A stretch of DNA of 64,000 nucleotides, taken from Imbricaverruca yamaguchii. Taxonomy: Eukaryota > Arthropoda > Thecostraca > Neoverrucidae. Under the pieces are notes generated by a model. It searched no databases and was not told the origin of the DNA. It saw only the letters and a program-made list of their open reading frames with translations. A program made the translations under genes and the position numbers. The stretch is taken from positions 601,001 through 665,000 of the forward strand of contig JAOTOL010001472.1 of NCBI GenBank assembly GCA_034440575.1, written 5' to 3'. Positions 12,827 to 23,423 of this stretch are shown piece by piece; within the stretch, counting starts at the first letter, position 1, and the number at the start of each line of letters is the position of its first letter.

Positions 12827-13739
12827 TTGCGGCTGGGTAGCGGGCGCTTGACAGCGACCCCCGGCCGCTGCACACTCTTTCATAGATTTCTCCGGAACAA
12901 GACAACATTGTTGTGTCATAGTGTGATTACGTACATCCTGAACATCGAACCGTGAATGTGTGACGCCGCCCAAAACTGTGAGTGCCTTAATCATCTGAAA
13001 ACCGCTATATTAATTTTGAATTCCTCAACGGATACTGATGCTTGTAATGTGCGAGGGCGAGCCACATTACCCAAGAGAACTCTCTGAAGCGTGAGGCAAG
13101 ATTCGCAATTAAGCAAGTTCCCGGCCCTGCCATCAAAATTTCATAATCAGTGCAAGCATATGAGAAAACGGCAAAACAAACAGAACTATCGCCATGTCCA
13201 CCAGCCGCAGAACAGCCACCAGTCGGAAACGCGCATCCATACCAACATCAATCGTTTCGCATCTCTCTACCCCAGTCAACCCCGCCCCCTAGAACAGCCG
13301 CCGCAGATGTATGCGTGTCCGGAGGTCCGGACCGACCCCGGCCAGCCGTGCCCGGCCGCGGCCGGCGCTAAAGACAACACCGCCGAGCCGCCCCCTGGCC
13401 TGGTACGCCCCGCCGAATCGGTCCCGGTCGGACGCCGGCGACGGCTGAGGAGACGAGGATGCCGGGGCGGACAATAAGTGAAGAGGAGAGTCATTGAACG
13501 AGCAATACTATCAGCTCAAAGAAGTGCTGCTCTGCATGCCACTCCCGGCACTGGGGAAGCCCCCCGTCGTGTGGAGTGCCGCCCAACACCCTCAGCAGTA
13601 CAAAGCACTGCGAGCGCAATGCCACCTCGACGGCGAACATTCGGCCGATGTCTCTTGCAGCCTCCGGGATTGACGCTTCGACAAACGCGGAACGTTGGCA
13701 AAGTCGAGCAATAGAGACGTTGTCCCCGACTGAAAATCG

Positions 13740-16516
13740 GCCACGGGAATGTTAGCTCGCTGACCAAACACCTAGACGACATCAATCAACTGTTATCGAC
13801 TGAGGAATTTGACATATTCTGTACCACCGAGACACTGCTCTCTGTGGATGTGGATGACAGCACCCTCACCTTACCTGGCTTCAACATCAGGCGGAGGGAG
13901 GTTTCGCACGGGCGTGGAATCGCTATTATCTCCCGTAATCGTCTCACTGTTGAGCCACTATGGGTGCCTACACCGAACTCATCTCTAGAGTCACTGTGGA
14001 TCACTGTGACTGATCTCACAACAGTTATCATTGGAGTTGTCTACCGTTCCCCAAATAGTGCAGTGACACCGGCCAATGAGGAGCTATATGATCAACTGGT
14101 TCACGTCCTAAGCCTGGGCAAGCCTATCTTTCTTCTCGGTGACACCAACTTCGACATCATGCAGCCCGACAAACCGAGTGTGCGGGCTTATTTGCGTACC
14201 CTCTGCGACCTGTATCTCAGCCAGCTGATAACCAACGTCACACACCCACCACGGAGAGAAGGAGACAGCCCGAGCCTCCTCGATTATATCATTACAAATC
14301 GATCTGACCTGACCACAGAAGTTCAAGTCATTCCCATAGATTTCAGCGACCACGACGTCATCGCAGCATCTGTCACAATTGACAGACGTCGCTCTCAACC
14401 CATCGTCATTACCATCCGATCGACAAGACGCTTAGATCAAAATGCTTTGTGCCTAGACCTACTGCTGGCCGACTGGTCGGCCGTTTATCAAGCGACTACC
14501 ACCTCGGACAAATGGGACGCATGGCTGGCTGCATGGCAGCCAATCATCGACCATCACACGCCTCTTCGTCAAATCAAGCTGAAACACCGGTCGCCGCCTT
14601 GGCTGCAGCACGATGGCGTACATACAGCAAGGGCAGCATTGAAACAGGCGCGCAAGCACAGAGATTCAGCATGAAGCGTTGAAGCCCAGCGGAATTACCT
14701 TGAGCACAAGAGCGCACTCCGAGCGGCTCAACATGCCGCATGCGCAGAATACTTTCAGACAGTTGGTACCCGCACACCGTGGAAGGACATTCGCAAGTTT
14801 ATTATCGCTTCCAGCGATAGAAGAACCTGGCACAACCATTCAACCGACTGATTGGCATGAACGGCTCAACCGGCATTTCACCGGCGTCGGTGCCGCGGTA
14901 GCTGCTGATCTAGCGATGGTGCCGCCCGGAGAACCCCTCTGGCCAAGACCCCCACGTGTCTGTAGCGCCGCATTCACACCGTATCCTGTGACGATGCCAG
15001 AGCTGTCCAAAGCGTTGCAGCGCATGGGTGGCTCACGAGCGTCCGGAGCTGATGGCATCACCATGCAAATGCTTAAAATGACGTTTAGCGTGGTGGGTTC
15101 GCACCTGCTAAACATCATTAACTCATGCATCACAAGTTGTGAACTGTCACCGTCATGGAAAACGGCGATGGTAATAACCCTGCACAAAAGTGGTAACGAA
15201 GACGACCCACACAACTACAGGCCAATATCGATATTGCCAGTGGTCGAAAAACTCTGTGAGCGTGTCGTGTGTACACAACTGATAGACTATCTGACTAGTC
15301 GTCATTTGTTGTGCCCAGAAATGTACGACTTCCGGCCCGGCCTGTCTACCGAGATGGCTCTGCTTGACACGATCACCCACATCACCCTCAAAATCGACCA
15401 AGGCGAGATCACTGCACTAGTTGCAGCTGACACCTTAAAGGCGTTCGACAGCGTGGAGCACAATCGCCTCATGGACAAGCTCGGATGGTACGGCGTCAAC
15501 TCCGCATGGTTTGGAGCGTGGCTTGAGGGCCGTACGCAAACGGTGAAAGATTCTACCCCACTGTCGGTAACACATAGTGTGGTGCAGGGCTCGATCCTGG
15601 GCCCGGTCATGTTCCTAATATTCTCCTATGACTTCCCGCAGCATATCCCACACGGCAAGATTGTTATGTATGCCGATGATGTACAGTTCATCGATTCCGG
15701 GAAGCGAAACGAAATCACAACCATTAGCCAACGATTGAATATATCACTGTCAGTCGTCCTGAACTGGTTCATCCAGAATCGACTAAAAGTAAATCCCTCC
15801 AAAACTGAGATGATTGTTCTCCAATCTTCTAGACAGCATACGCCTGTGGAATTATCTGTTCGTATGGGGCAGTTGGAAATAGTACCCACGAAGTCTGTGA
15901 AGTTACTTGGTGCGAAAATTGACTCACACCTGTCCTGGGATGTGCATGTATCTTCTGTTGTGCGTCGGTGTAACCGCATACTCACCGGACTCGCTAGACT
16001 GCGTCATAAGTTTACTCGCATTACGAGACGGGTGCTAATTGAGGCACTCGTGTTCCCCCACATAAGATAATGTGTGTGTCTGTCTGGGGAAGTTGAAGCA
16101 AGGTCCAGAAACGACGCATTCAAAAATGCATAAACTTTGGTGCAAGGATTGTCGCCGGCTTACACTACCGGGATCATGTGTCGCCAACGTTGAAAGAACT
16201 AGGATGGCTGAAATTGGACGACTTCATATCCCAGGCAGATGCTCACTCAGTTTTCAAAATTATGAACGAGTTCAGTGGCTCGGAACTCATTCGCGGGCAA
16301 CTTAACTGTCGATCAACTGTGTCGCAACGGAGCACCAGAGCCACGGCTAACGGTGAGCTTCAGGTACCACGATGCCGCACAGAATTCGCGCGCCACTCCT
16401 TCATACCGAGAGCTTGCCGAATGTGGAACAATCTGCCCCTAGGTGTGAGGAATTCAGGCGGCTACAGTGTTTTCAGGCGGAGGCTTTCGGTCATGCTGCG
16501 CATGCCCAGGCTCTAA
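13740..16516 (+). pseudogene. LINE C ORF2: endonuclease-reverse transcriptase, frameshifted
   Basis: Endonuclease blocks: IGHGNVSSLTKHLDDINQLL, IFCTTETLLS, VVYRSPNSA, LLGDTNFDIMQ (GDTNFD) and SLLDYIITN with FSDHDVIAA. RT blocks: HNYRPISILPVVEKLCERVV, YDFRPGLSTEMALL, LKAFDSVEHNRLMDKLGW (motif A), VVQGSILGPVMFLIF (motif B) and KIVMYADDVQFI (YADD). After a stop at 16068-16070 the end of the protein continues in another frame (16178-16516) with HVSPTLKELGWLKLDD and CRMWNNLPLGV. Another frame break lies at 14670-14830. The open parts are long (276 and 463 codons), so decay is mild. It is only distantly similar to LINE B ORF2 despite the shared 5' module. Confidence 0.85.
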
Positions 16517-16642
16517 TTTTCGTGTATGCTCATATTGCTAGTGTTTCCGTGTTATGAGTGTATGATCTTGACGATGGTGTGTGCGGCACATTGGTGCATC
16601 TGTAACGGAGACTGAAAAACCCTGCTCGGGAGGATCCGAAAA

Positions 16643-16716
16643 TGCACTACATTACATTACATTACATTACATTGCATTGCATTACATTACACTACATTAC
16701 ATTACATTACATTACA
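16643..16716 (+). repeat. (ATTAC)n 3' tail of LINE C
   Basis: About 15 units of the pentamer ATTAC with a few ATTGC and ACTAC variants. It sits exactly at the 3' end of LINE C, so it is the element's own tail rather than an independent microsatellite. Confidence 0.9.
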
Positions 16717-18062
16717 GGTAGGTCTATCCTGCTTCTGATGTACCGATCGCTCGTGCGTTCTAAAATTGACTATGGATGTTTTATTTATGACGGAGCGTGT
16801 GCCACAACCAAGCGTCCCCTTGACGTGATCCACAATGCAGCTCTTCGCATCGCTACTGGAGCCTTTCACACCTCACCGGCTGCTAGTGTAATGGTAGAAG
16901 TAGATGAGCCACCTCTTGCACTACGCCGTAAGTTATTGGGCGCGAGATACGCATGTAATGTTGCTCAAAACCGGAGCAATCCAGCCTATCGGTGGATATT
17001 CTCAGGGACATCAAGTGCACGTCACAGGGCTCAGCGTGGATTACCGTTTTCAACTCGTATGTCCTCGATTCTTCGAGCATGTAATATCCGGCTGCGTTCC
17101 ATAGCACGTGTAATCACACCGAGCACTCCCCATTGGGATGCTGTTCCAGTGAAGACTGACGTGACTTTGACCTGCTCAAAGAAAGGACAGATAAACCCAG
17201 AGGAACTCCGCATGTTAGCATTGGAAATGATACATGAATATCAAGACTTTTTGCGCATTTACACAGACGGCTCAAAGTCGGTCTCTGGTGAGGGTGTGCT
17301 TACGTAAGTCGACAAGGTGTTCGATCTTTTTGTTTACCGATGCAAGCTTCGATTTTTACTGCCGAACTGTATGTCATTCTGCAAGCCCTCTATTTTATAC
17401 AGAAAGACCGGTCCACAGAGCATGTGGTTTTCACAGACTCTCTGAGCAGTCTCCAGGCACTGAACATCTTTAACCAGGATAACCGACTTGTTCGGAGGAT
17501 TATGAAAATAGTACAATCCTTACATGACATCGGAAGAAATATCGCGTTCTGCTGGATTCCTAGCCATGTTGGACTCGCGGGAAACGAAGCTGCTGACATA
17601 ATCGCCAAAGACGCCATTAACAATGGCCGTGTGGTCCATCTACGGCTCCCTCCAAGAGATGTATACCCTACTATATTGTCAAGTATACAGTCAGAATGGC
17701 AACGATCCTGGAATTCTAAGTGTAGTAAGCTCAGGGTTTTAAAACCGACATTAGGGAAATGGCTATCCTCTCACCGAACCAAACGTCTCACCGAACCAAT
17801 GTCGAAGAAGTAATACTTTGTCGATTGAGAATAGGCCATACCTTTGCAACACATAGCTATATGTTGACCGGTAATGACCGCCCGCCCCGTATGTCCGCGC
17901 TGTTCTAACCCGCTTACCGTGTACCATGTTTTAGTTGGCTGTACACTGCTAGATCCTCTACGACGCCAGACTTTAGGACGGTTGAATACCGACTCTTCTT
18001 TACGTATGCTTATAGGGAACGACTCCGAGGCCATGGCGTCTGGGAATATTTTTATGTTCATC
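16717..18062 (+). pseudogene. LINE A ORF2, end of RT, RNase H and CCHC knuckle
   Basis: The frame resumes with SILLLMYRSLVRSKIDYGC, then LRIATGAFHTSPAASVMVEV. After a frame break near 17306 comes an RNase H domain that would remove LINE RNA from the hybrid: IYTDGSK (Asp 1), TAELYVILQALYF (Glu), VVFTDSLSSLQAL (Asp 2) and HVGLAGNEAADIIAKDA (Asp 3), so all four catalytic residues remain. A C-terminal knuckle CPRCSNPLTVYHVLVGC follows at 17895-17945. Frame breaks near 17306 and 17810 make it non-functional. Confidence 0.88.
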
Positions 18063-18153
18063 TGACAAGCTCACCTTGACGTGATATACCTCCACCCGTG
18101 AAGATGGATAGTGAGCTATGATAGCAGCACCGTAGATTGATTACAATTTAGTT

Positions 18154-18198
18154 ATGGGCGCAAAATGACCCTAGATGTCGATGCGCCCCTAAACTCCC
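18154..18198 (+). other. 3'-terminal hairpin of LINE A
   Basis: GGGCGC at 18156 can pair with GCGCCC at 18183 to close a stem of 6 bp around about 22 nt. The same hairpin ends LINE D (36162) and makes up the stand-alone mini-insertions listed below, which identifies it as the 3' signal the RT probably recognises. Confidence 0.8.
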
Positions 18199-18213
18199 CA
18201 AGGGTGAGAAGTA
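18199..18213. repeat. target-site duplication, right side of LINE A
   Basis: Exact copy of 4280-4294, 13.9 kb away. Confidence 0.9.
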
Positions 18214-18389
18214 GGTCGTGGTAAGCAAATCAAGGCAGGTCACACCACTCCCCGCTCTGTTTCTTGCTGGACAGATCCCGCCACCAGATATTAGTAAAAG
18301 ATGTTCCTGAAGCTCTCTCAGACAATTAGCAATGTTAGTAACGTCTTCGAGGGCTCCAGGAAAGTATCTGCTATAGGTTAATGGGGAGA

Positions 18390-20330
18390 TAATATGGAGA
18401 TAATGGAAAACGTCGAAATAAAAGTTCCAAAAGTATTATTGGAATGTCAACGTTTTGTTGAAGCGTTCCCGAGGCATTATAGTTTCCATTGACAACAACA
18501 TGAGAACTAGTAAAATACCACCAATCATGTTCATCGTTTGTGTCACGTGAAAACTTGAAGTGCTTGGCTATCAGGGCATTGCTTGCTAAGTGCATTGATA
18601 ACATTTGGCATGCTTTACAAGCAATGTAAATGATGCATATGCAACTTGATTAATGGTAATGCACTACAGTGAAACCTAATGTCATTGCTACTACTAAATA
18701 CCCTCTAGTGACATATCAATGCAATGAGTCCAGAAGAAAGCTTGATCGCTTTTGCTGTCATGTTAATGACGTGAAGTTGCCGTTTATGACCAGCACGGGC
18801 ATTGGACACCTGCGTGTCGAGAAGACAGAACAGTCGCGGGCATCCGGTGACGAACGCTGTCTCGTCGCTGCTCTCCGATCGTGCGATACATACAGCTCGC
18901 CACGAGGGGAGTAAGTAGAACGAAAGTCACAAATCGACAGTTACTGTGTCGGTATTGGGCATGGGTAGTGACTGGCCACCAGTGCTGACTTCAGAGTCGA
19001 AATCACTCGGTACCGCATCTGCACTGTCCTGTGCTGTTGCCGTTGCGGTGGCTGGTGTTGCCGTTGCGATCGTGGGGTGAGGTGGGGGGGGGGCGTGAAG
19101 CGATCACGGCTCATCGAATTCGGAACCAATATACTGTGATGACGGGCCTGTCTCGCTTGAAGTCGCCTCGCGCCAGTAACGTCCACATTTGAACTTGTAT
19201 ACAGGTGCTTCTTGATTGTCTGGTCACACAGGCACTGCACTTCTGCTGCAGGGATGAGCTTTTGCGGCGGACAGACACGACACGGCCCGTCCATGAACTC
19301 ACACCGGCAGCGTGCAATGTCAGAGAGTTTATCCCTCCGGAACCTTTCTTTAACGGTCATGAAACTTGTGCGTTGCTGAATCTTCCCTATTTTCTTCCAC
19401 TCGTTCACGACATCGGTTCGCACACCGCTAGCCCTTTGGACAGTGTTTGACGTATGACATATAGCTGGAACATAATATTTCATTCCGTAAAACACTTCTT
19501 TATTAGGAGGCAGTGTAGCACTAGGCAGAGTTGAGACCACTTTTAGTATTCAAGAAAAAACAAATGTCACTTCTCAACGGCAGCTGGAATTGTTGCACAT
19601 CAGCTCGCTGAATCCCAAACATCGAACTTCGAAGAGTGAGTTATTTTCCGAGTGGAAGGCACTGGATTCTACATTGTCTCTCACCCAGCCCACCCACTAT
19701 CACATGGTAACAATAACCCAGGTGCCTGCTCAGCTATGTGCCGACACAGTAACTGACGATGTGCGACTGTTCTTTCTACCCATTCCCTTCAAGTCCAGCC
19801 ATGTGTGTCACGCGATCCGAGAACAGCCACGAGACAGCGTTTGTCACCGGATGCGCAAGAACATTCTGTCCTGTCGACACGTAGATACGTGCCCAGTGCA
19901 CGTGCTTGTCAGAAACGGCGAATTTTTGTTGTCAACAAGGGCGTATCAAAGGCCGTTGAGCTTCTTTCTAGAAGTCATTGCATTAATATGTCGTTCGGCA
20001 ATTAGTATTTCGTTCGGCAATGACTCACCCGTTTTCACTGTAATACATTGTCATTCATCAGGTTGCATGTACGGCATTTGCATTCGCGTAAAGCATACCA
20101 AATGCTATCAGTGCAATTACCAAGCAATGCCCTATCATCTAGGCACTTCAAGTTTCTACGTGACACAAACGATGAGAATGTTCGTTGATATTTTCCTGTT
20201 TTACATGATAATATCAATGGATACTTTAATGGGATGAGAACGGAAACCGGAACTTTTTCAACAAAAAGTTATCACTCCAACAATATTCTTGTGGACTATT
20301 ACTTCGAAGTTTTCCATTGTTTAAACGCCA
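18390..20330. mobile_element. inverted-repeat element with ~580-bp arms
   Basis: The left arm (about 18395-18958) and the right arm (about 19737-20325) are reverse complements. They share, for example, AAGCAATGCCCT, GCACTTCAAGTTT, ACGTGACACAAACGATGA, GACAGCGTT and CCGACACAGTAACTG in the same order, with roughly three quarters identity by eye. The spacer of about 780 bp encodes the - strand protein at 18941-19540. Outer ends are ragged, so no target duplication can be given. It is probably a decayed DNA transposon related to its right-hand neighbour. Confidence 0.7.
18941..19540 (-). CDS. N-terminal domain of a transposase-like protein (199 residues)
   Basis: An open frame in the spacer of the inverted-repeat element. 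Its middle, VNEWKKIGKIQQRTS then ERFRRDKLSDIARCRCE, CRVC and a later CLCDQ, resembles, from memory, the Cys-rich N-terminal region of uncharacterised transposon proteins in invertebrates. Their C-terminal half carries GDFxENY and SDGAASQYK blocks, which is the module encoded next door at 21180-22181. The C-terminal 40 residues here are low complexity. Possible metal-binding cysteines: C-x-C, C-x2-C and C-x-C. It could be a fragment; no catalytic domain is present. Function as DNA-binding module is an inference. Confidence 0.45.
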   Translation of the reverse strand: MVSTLPSATLPPNKEVFYGMKYYVPAICHTSNTVQRASGVRTDVVNEWKKIGKIQQRTSFMTVKERFRRDKLSDIARCRCEFMDGPCRVCPPQKLIPAAEVQCLCDQTIKKHLYTSSNVDVTGARRLQARQARHHSILVPNSMSRDRFTPPPHLTPRSQRQHQPPQRQQHRTVQMRYRVISTLKSALVASHYPCPIPTQ

Positions 20331-20550
20331 ATTACAAGCTACAGTGCTTGGACGAATGCTTCCCGGGAAAAAGCATAAATTCGATCCAGTCTATTCCCAT
20401 CTCCATGGACACAATATTGCTTCATTCTGTTGTTAGCCACGTTCATACATAGTATAATAGGGAGAGTATTCTTAATAATGGTGAGGCATAGGTGGTGTTC
20501 TATAAAGAAATATTTGGGGAAAAGTACTTTCAGGATTGATGTAGGTATAG

Positions 20551-21175
20551 GGGTCATTCCACGTCAAATCGCACAATAAATTCCCCGACCCCCTCCGATT
20601 TTGATGAAAATTGGTACACCTGTAGTACCAAGTAAAAGAACACATCACGCCAACTTTTAGCCCAGAGTGACCTCTGGGGTCAGATCTAGAGGTCATCCTA
20701 GGTCACAATTTTTTAACGACTTGACATCAATAAATTGCAAATATCTCATGTGTTATTTAACTTAGCGGAATGAAATTGGTGTCAAAGTGCGCAGAAGCCC
20801 TGGGCCATTCAGAAATATGGCAAAAGTTGCACGTGACCTCCCCGTGACCTTTGACCTAACCAGGTCAAAGTATACAAATATATTTTTATATATGTTTGCC
20901 TGCCCCTAATTCGACGAAACGGTGCTATATTAATGGTCGTAATATTATCTAAGAACCTGCAAAAAAGAAAGGCGGAGACTTGAAAACTTTTTGAGATATC
21001 GGCCTTTGAGTATTGTCATAGGACCAAATGGATGCATGCCCCGAGGCTATTTACCATATTATCGATGATAACTCTGGTTACCTTCGTCCGATTATCGTCA
21101 AATTTGTTGCGCAAGTCATCGGTGGCAAACTGGACTATTTTCCAGATTTTCAGGTTCACATGACCTCACATGAAC
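20551..21175 (+). repeat. left terminal inverted repeat of the DNA transposon
   Basis: It pairs with 22785-23420. Conserved blocks include CAAAGGCCGATATCTCAAAA (seen in reverse complement here near 20992), GGCAGGCAAACATATAT and CCGACCCCCTCCGATTTT. Confidence 0.85.
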
Positions 21176-21179
21176 TAAC

Positions 21180-22181
21180 ATGACCTTGGGAAGTTTGTAT
21201 TGCCTAAATACATGCAATATTGCAACTTACGTGAATATTCATGGCCATGATATGATTCATGATAACCGAGAAATTGATAACATTGAGTACCGAAAGTGGA
21301 CTAATACTGATAGGTCCACCTTAGAGGTGGTTACGCATACTTCTGAAGATTTTGTGCGATCATTTTGCGAGCAGCTGGAAATACTTGTAAAGCATGATTT
21401 TGTCGCCCGTGCCCAAGGCAATTATCTGAAAGGCCTAAAGGAAACACTAGCTCCTGCAGAGGTAATTGTTATTGGGGATTTTTCCGAAAACTACGCTATG
21501 GTTACACAGGATGAGGTACAGTCCCATCACTGGAACAAACTGCAAGTGACAATCCATCCGTTTGTGGCTTATTGGCGAAACAACGCAGGGGACCTCAAAC
21601 ATTTTTCTTACTCAGCCATTTCCGACTGCCTGACGCATGATACTGTGGCTGTCCACCTGTTTCAAGGAAAACTCATTGAGCGCCTGGAAGCAGAATTAGG
21701 CCAGCGCCCCAAGAAGATATTTTATTTTTCAGATGGGGCTGCCTCGCAATACAAAAATTGTAAGAATTTCCTAAATTTGGCAGAGCATTCCGTCGACTTT
21801 GGAACAGACGCCGAGTGCCATTTCTTCGCAACCGCTCACGGAAAGGGACCGTGTGATGGCATTGGTGGGACGTTGAAAAGGTTAGCTAAAAAGGGAAGTC
21901 TGCAAGGAACTCTGATTGAGATCCCGGACCAGTTTTATCAGTTTGTAAAAAACCATGCCACCGGTACGTGCGTGGAGTATTTTCCCAAAACCGAGTGGGT
22001 CAAAGAAACCAAAGCGTTGAATGACAGATTCGCAGCTGCTCGCACAATACCGGGAACAAGGAATGTCCATCGTGTTACTCCGTCTCCACGTAATGGTATG
22101 GTGGTTGTGAGATGGTTTTCCGGCAGCGAGACGTGTGGTTGTGAGGTACGTGTGGCGAAAAAGGTTGGTAGTTCTTCATGA
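21180..22181 (+). CDS. DDE-like transposase, catalytic part (333 residues)
   Basis: The frame opens just inside the left TIR. Characteristic blocks: KWTNTDRSTLEVV, VIVIGDFSENYAMV (first candidate Asp), VQSHHWNKLQVTIHPFV, ISDCLTHDTVAVHLFQ, IFYFSDGAASQYKNCKNF (second Asp) and ATAHGKGPCDGIGGTLKRLA (third acidic residue). Together they suggest an RNase H-fold transposase of a family I know only as uncharacterised invertebrate proteins. Such proteins normally have a Cys-rich N-terminal region, which is absent here but present on the - strand of the neighbouring element. An in-frame stop lies just upstream of the ATG, so the copy is 5'-truncated or the start is internal. Its stop overlaps the ATG of a further small frame (22178-22438). 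Confidence 0.7.
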   Translation: MTLGSLYCLNTCNIATYVNIHGHDMIHDNREIDNIEYRKWTNTDRSTLEVVTHTSEDFVRSFCEQLEILVKHDFVARAQGNYLKGLKETLAPAEVIVIGDFSENYAMVTQDEVQSHHWNKLQVTIHPFVAYWRNNAGDLKHFSYSAISDCLTHDTVAVHLFQGKLIERLEAELGQRPKKIFYFSDGAASQYKNCKNFLNLAEHSVDFGTDAECHFFATAHGKGPCDGIGGTLKRLAKKGSLQGTLIEIPDQFYQFVKNHATGTCVEYFPKTEWVKETKALNDRFAAARTIPGTRNVHRVTPSPRNGMVVVRWFSGSETCGCEVRVAKKVGSSS

Positions 22182-22438
22182 ATATACGGTACTGCTGTTC
22201 AACTTGTTTTATGGTCGCGGCTATTTGCATATCAGAAACATTTACTGGCCCTCCCGATAAAATGTTAGTACGAAACGCACGCGAGCTGAAACAATATATT
22301 CAGGCTATAAAAACCGAGGAAACATATTTTTTGGCGAATAACTTTTGCCAAAATAAAGATAGAAATATAATTTTGTTACAATCATATTTTCCTCGTCAGG
22401 CCGCGTTGATTGATGTATCACATGACTTAGCTAGCTGA
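22178..22438 (+). CDS. small open frame after the transposase (86 residues)
   Basis: The ATG overlaps the transposase stop as ATGA. The peptide contains VRNARELKQYIQAIKTEE and a hydrophobic start. No family recognised. It may be the frameshifted tail of the transposase. It ends shortly before the right TIR. Confidence 0.3.
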   Translation: MNIRYCCSTCFMVAAICISETFTGPPDKMLVRNARELKQYIQAIKTEETYFLANNFCQNKDRNIILLQSYFPRQAALIDVSHDLAS

Positions 22439-22784
22439 ACATTTGATCCTGACCCCAGTTGACCTCCAGGTCACCCTAAACCGAGATCAAGTGATGACCT
22501 AGCTTGATCATATACATCATGATTAACCAGAGGATCTCGATGGCATTAAAATTATTTCTCTATCTTGATTCTATATAAAGTTATTGACGAAAGTGTGACA
22601 TGACCTCATAGTGACCTCACGTGACCTTGCAGAGGACACTTGTTCAAAATAAAACTTGGCTCGTTTGGAGTAACCTAACCTAAAGCTAGGTAATATAGCC
22701 TGTACCAGCCAAATTCAGCGTTTTTTGTTTAGGAAAATATTTTTGTTTCCCTGTTGGCTTGTAATGGAGAGGTCACTGCCAGGT

Positions 22785-23420
22785 CATGTGAGGTCAGGTC
22801 AACTTGAAAATCTGGAAAATAGTTCAGCTTGCTACGGATGACTTGCCCACCAAATTTGACGATAATCGGACCAAGGAAACCAGAGTTATCATCGATGATA
22901 TGGTAAATAGCATCGGGGCATGCTTCGATTTGGTCCTATGACAATACCTACTCAAAGGCCGATATCTCAAAAAGTGTTAGAGTCTCCGCCTTTCTTTTTT
23001 GCACGTTCTTAGATAATATCAGGACCATTAATTCAGCCACGTTTAGTCGAATTAAGGGCAGGCAAACATATATAAAAATGCATTTTTATAATTTGACCTC
23101 GTTAGGTCAAGGGTCACGGAGAGGTCACGTGCAACTTTTGTCATATTTCTGAATGGCCAAGGGTTTCTACGTACTTTAACACCAATGTCGTTCCGCTAAG
23201 TTAATTAACATCTAATATATATGCATTTGATTGTTGTCAAGTCGGTAAAAATAGGCGACCTAGGATGACCTCTAAATCGGACCCCAGAGGTCACTCAGGG
23301 CTGAAAGTTGGCGTGTGAGGTTCGTTCACTTGGCACTACAGGTGTATCAATTTTCATAAAAATCGGAGGGGGTCGGGTTCAAAATAGCCAATTCTTGTGC
23401 GATTTGACGTGGAATGCCCC
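22785..23420 (-). repeat. right terminal inverted repeat of the DNA transposon
   Basis: Reverse complement of 20551-21175; the outer end reads GATTTGACGTGGAATGCCCC on the + strand. Confidence 0.85.
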
Positions 23421-23423
23421 ATA

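Larger units (their letters stand above)
12831..16716 (+). mobile_element. LINE C: CR1/L2-like retrotransposon inserted in LINE A
   Basis: It starts with the same 5' module as LINE B (12831-13581) and ends in an ATTAC pentamer tail. LINE A reading frame stops at YGAD before it and resumes with RSILLLMYRSLVRSKIDYG after it. I could not settle a target duplication; about 10 bases (12817-12830) between the LINE A frame and the shared module are unexplained. Confidence 0.85.
4295..18198 (+). mobile_element. LINE A: full-length RNase H-bearing non-LTR retrotransposon (I/Jockey group), interrupted by LINEs B and C
   Basis: Three collinear pieces make one element: 4295-7959 (5' UTR, ORF1, endonuclease), 11740 to about 12826 (reverse transcriptase) and about 16717-18198 (end of RT, RNase H, CCHC knuckle, 3' hairpin). 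The order matches LINE D at 29888-36221, which shares its GC-rich 5' UTR (4530-4700 against 30180-30360) and its 3' hairpin. A perfect 15-bp target duplication flanks the whole. Reading across the LINE B insertion restores a continuous RT frame. It is dead: many frameshifts and stops. The class comes from an ORF1 with zinc knuckles plus an RNase H domain after the RT; the exact clade (I, Nimb, Outcast or Jockey) needs a phylogeny. Confidence 0.9.
20551..23420 (+). mobile_element. DNA transposon with ~630-bp terminal inverted repeats
   Basis: The left end (20551 to about 21175) and right end (about 22785-23420) are reverse complements along their whole length, starting from GGGGTCATTCCACGTCAAAT against GGGGCATTCCACGTCAAAT, at about 85% identity by eye. 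The outermost bases are GGGG/CCCC. ATA lies at both outer borders (20548-20550 and 23421-23423) and may be a 3-bp target duplication. The interior encodes a DDE-like protein lacking its N-terminal region. The TIRs are rich in TGACCT/AGGTCA words. I do not recognise a named superfamily with certainty. Confidence 0.85.

Noticed and set aside
12831..16716. LINE C as a second copy of LINE B
   Set aside because: Only the first 750 bp agree; the ORF2 products are clearly different.
20551..23420. Long inverted repeats as a viral or Maverick-type element
   Set aside because: Less than 3 kb, no polymerase, integrase or capsid frame; only a transposase-like protein.
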